The notes beneath the pieces were generated by a model that saw nothing but the letters and a program-made list of their open reading frames with translations, made no database searches and was not told the origin of the DNA. Of a stretch of 64,000 bases of DNA, positions 61,686 to 64,000 are shown one piece after another. Each line of letters begins with the position of its first letter. The stretch's first letter is position 1. Position numbers and translations under genes: made by a program. Source of the DNA: UBA11400 sp964473555 (GTDB lineage Bacteria > Bacteroidota > Rhodothermia > Balneolales > HLUCCA01); the NCBI GenBank assembly GCA_964473555.1, contig CAYYPL010000010.1:18343-82342 (forward strand), given 5' to 3'.

Positions 61686-62848
61686 AAGTAAAACGATATC
61701 TCGTCGGATTTTTTTTCCTGTTCTGGTTACTCTATCTGGAGCCGATTGAGATTGGTCCACTGACTGTCGCACAACTCTGGAAAATCCCCTTTTTAGGATA
61801 CCTCATTGTGTTTGTCTTGATGAACAAAGTACATCATCCGACCTATATAACAGTTGGTTATCTGAGAGGATTCAAGACCGTATTGAATGGGGGAATGCTC
61901 CGTAATCCGGTAACAGAAATCATCGAATTCACCCGATATATGATGATTCCACTGTTATTTGACTGGATCAATCTCAAGGTAAAGAGCACAGAACAGTTGG
62001 ATCGTATCCTTATTCGACTAGCCTGTTTTGCGATACTAGCTGGGATACCATTTCTACTTGGAATACTTGAACCTTTGGGAAGACAGGCAGATTACAGTGG
62101 TGATCTAATAACTTTTATTAGTATTTTTCAAAACCCTCATGGAGCCGCCACAACTCTTGCCATATCATTATTAGTCATATTGTTTGGATTGAAAAATAAT
62201 AATTATGGGCGAAAAATTAGCTATGTATTGTACTGCATCGTTTTACTTGGATTACTTCAACTCTATCTCACATACATCCGCACAGGTTATCTACTTTTAT
62301 TCCTCGGATTACTCATCCTCTATCTGCCTCAAAAAATAAACTTCAAAGAACTCAAACCCGCTCTGTTTGTATTGGGTTCTGTGATAGTAGCTTTTGTTAT
62401 TCTTCTCCAAACCAACGAAGCCTTTTATAATCGCATTTTTGATATTAGAGGGAGACAAGAAGTAAATCCTGGTTCCGGAAGACTAATTTTTTGGGCTGCC
62501 AGCGTTGATATGTGGATGCAGAGTACCTGGGTCGAGAAACTGTTTGGTATAGGAATGGGTGGGCTTAAAGAAGGAATGAAAGGGTATATTGGAAAACCAC
62601 TGGTTGCCCATAGTGAGTTATTCAATCTTCTCACAGGTAATGGGATTATAGGACTTTTAATTTTTGGATTCTATTTAATAGCACTATTTAATTTTATTTG
62701 GAGTAAAAGAACTTGTAAAACCTTTCGCCTGGCCATTGCAGCATTCGCATTATATGTATCATTAATGTTAGTACAAGGTGGAGTATGGTTTCCAGTTGAA
62801 GTATTTCTCGCCTTAGTATTTGTGAAACTATACCGTGAAAACGCATAA
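61682..62848 (+). CDS. O-antigen ligase/polymerase-like membrane protein
   Basis: A 388-residue polytopic protein with about 9-10 membrane segments. TYIRTGYLLLFLGLLILYL and the loop GKPLVAHSELFNLLTGNGII, with H-S-x4-L-x2-G-x2-G, match the WaaL/Wzy superfamily. It would either polymerise repeat units or ligate the chain to a lipid acceptor in the periplasm; sequence alone does not decide. It is the only candidate Wzy in the window. GTG start overlapping the GT4 gene. Confidence 0.82.
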   Translation: MKVKRYLVGFFFLFWLLYLEPIEIGPLTVAQLWKIPFLGYLIVFVLMNKVHHPTYITVGYLRGFKTVLNGGMLRNPVTEIIEFTRYMMIPLLFDWINLKVKSTEQLDRILIRLACFAILAGIPFLLGILEPLGRQADYSGDLITFISIFQNPHGAATTLAISLLVILFGLKNNNYGRKISYVLYCIVLLGLLQLYLTYIRTGYLLLFLGLLILYLPQKINFKELKPALFVLGSVIVAFVILLQTNEAFYNRIFDIRGRQEVNPGSGRLIFWAASVDMWMQSTWVEKLFGIGMGGLKEGMKGYIGKPLVAHSELFNLLTGNGIIGLLIFGFYLIALFNFIWSKRTCKTFRLAIAAFALYVSLMLVQGGVWFPVEVFLALVFVKLYRENA

Positions 62849-63887
62849 AATACATATCAATACAACACCACCGGAAAATTTAGGTGGGGTAGCTAATCAC
62901 TATCAAGGGTTAAAAACGTATTGGACTGAAGATGTGATGTATAACTACATTGGACATCGAAATAGGATTCCAGGAAGTGTTATTCTCATTTATGATTTCT
63001 TCAAATTTGTACTTAAGCTTATTTATCACAAGCCAGATGTAGTGGTCTTGAACCCATCGTTAGGCCTTGCAGCGTTATGCAGAGATGGATTATATTTGAT
63101 ACTAACCCTAATATTCAGAATAAAAAGTGTTGTATTCATTCATGGGTGGGACAAAAAGATGGAGCAAAAAATTGATAGTTACCCATCTTTATTCACCAAT
63201 CTATTCAACAGAACACAAAAAATACTGGTTCTATCAGAAGAATTTAGACAAAAATTATTGCAGTGGGGGATCACTACTCAAATTAAGCTTACAACCACTA
63301 AAGTAGATGATAAGTTGATTGGTGATTGGAGTCCTGAGATTAAGACATCAAATCACACATTACTATATCTTGCACGCATAGAAAGAGAAAAAGGAATATT
63401 TACCACGCTGGATATTTTTGATCAGGTTAGAAAGGAGTTACCAAAAGCTGAATTAGTTGTTGCCGGAAATGGTAGTGATTTAATGGATGCTAAACGGTAC
63501 GTGAAAGAAAAAAAAATACCTAACGTAAATTTTGTGGGATATTTGAGGGGAACACAAATTCAGGAAGTATTCAGAAAAGCAACAGTTTATATATTTCCAA
63601 CTAGTTATGGAGAAGGTATGCCAACCTCAGTACTTGAAGCAATGGCATTTGGTTTACCAGTACTTACTAGTCCTGTTGGTGGATTAAATGATTTTTTTGA
63701 AGATGGTAAGATGGGTTTTTTAATCAATCCATCTGACACAAAAACTTATGTTGAAAAAGCAATATGGCTACTGAATCAGATGGATGAGGTCGATAAAATC
63801 AGTCATTTTAACCATTCATATGCTAGCAATTATTTCTATGCTTCTAAAGTGTGCAAAAGTTTAGAAAGTGAATTCAATTTACTTTAA
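62835..63887 (+). CDS. Glycosyltransferase family 4
   Basis: A 350-residue GT-B protein with HINTTPPENLGGVANHYQGL at the start, VVFIHGWDKKMEQKI, LLYLARIEREKGIFTTLDIF, and IFPTSYGEGMPTSVLEAMAF as the E-x7-E donor block followed by GLPVLTSPVGGLNDF. It overlaps the ligase-like gene by 14 nt with a GTG start. It is AT-rich like the 53-58 kb block. The last 113 nt of the window downstream show nothing recognisable. Confidence 0.92.
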   Translation: MKTHKIHINTTPPENLGGVANHYQGLKTYWTEDVMYNYIGHRNRIPGSVILIYDFFKFVLKLIYHKPDVVVLNPSLGLAALCRDGLYLILTLIFRIKSVVFIHGWDKKMEQKIDSYPSLFTNLFNRTQKILVLSEEFRQKLLQWGITTQIKLTTTKVDDKLIGDWSPEIKTSNHTLLYLARIEREKGIFTTLDIFDQVRKELPKAELVVAGNGSDLMDAKRYVKEKKIPNVNFVGYLRGTQIQEVFRKATVYIFPTSYGEGMPTSVLEAMAFGLPVLTSPVGGLNDFFEDGKMGFLINPSDTKTYVEKAIWLLNQMDEVDKISHFNHSYASNYFYASKVCKSLESEFNLL

Positions 63888-64000
63888 CAATTATTAAAAC
63901 TAAGGAAAACTAAAATTGTTTTTAATTGTGGTAGGTTTACCCAGAAGGTAATGTCCTTATCCTTGTGTAAAAATAGAAAAGGTGCTGTCTAAAGGTTAGA

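Overview
The window looks like a chromosomal surface-polysaccharide locus from a Bacteroidota-like bacterium of the wider FCB group, possibly Balneolota or Rhodothermota. The reasons are gene content (a fused CysN/CysC, a long multi-SLBB export protein, DUF4422, DUF4910 and FkbM genes), start codons mostly without Shine-Dalgarno sites, and one good TAnnTTTG-type promoter box. The taxonomic placement is inference. There are no rRNA, tRNA, CRISPR or integrase genes.

Layout. 1-5.3 kb: cysNC (activated sulfate), a UDP-GlcNAc 2-epimerase and an ABC exporter. 5.3-10 kb: an island of four toxin-antitoxin modules (ParE type, MntA/HepT type, ribbon-helix-helix/PIN, HipB/HipA), each separated by a composite repeat and ending in a broken hipA and a broken SET-domain gene. 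10.2-20.4 kb: an MBOAT/SGNH pair suggestive of sugar O-acylation, glycosyltransferases, FkbM methyltransferases, a sulfotransferase, GDP-mannose dehydratase and a nucleotidyltransferase-fold protein. 20.4-25.2 kb: a two-gene convergent sulfotransferase cassette present in three tandem copies, one copy having lost one gene. 25.5-40.3 kb: export machinery (SLBB protein, Wzz-like protein, PglK-like ABC flippase) mixed with further sulfotransferases and glycosyltransferases. 40.5-46.7 kb: a tightly overlapping nonulosonic-acid operon (DUF4910, SpsF-like, HD-like, NeuB, and a GT2/CMP-sugar-synthetase fusion). 46.7-50 kb: methyltransferase, acyltransferase and capsule-type transferase. 51-63.9 kb: rfbA, Wzx flippase, aminotransferase, NeuD-like acetyltransferase, GtrB-like GT2 with a polytopic partner, more glycosyltransferases and an O-antigen ligase/polymerase-like protein.

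Together the genes imply a heavily decorated, sulfated, probably nonulosonate-containing surface glycan: cysNC would supply PAPS, nine sulfotransferase-type genes would use it, and several flippase/exporter systems would move the products.

The most unusual feature is a repeat family not explained by ordinary gene content. One part is a run of 7-nt (sometimes 8-nt) words that nearly all begin with G and keep strict register although the words themselves change; sixteen consecutive words lie at 23-134. It often sits opposite a complementary pyrimidine run. A second part is a tandem array of roughly 20-nt units, each ACTCTCC plus a small hairpin whose 5-6 bp stem changes in a compensatory way around a GAA or GCAA loop. 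These elements fill gaps between genes, sit at the ends of hipA and gmd, and one 201-nt copy lies in frame inside an ABC transporter ATPase domain. A 58-codon RiPP-precursor-like small ORF at 50127-50303 is a second candidate for something new.
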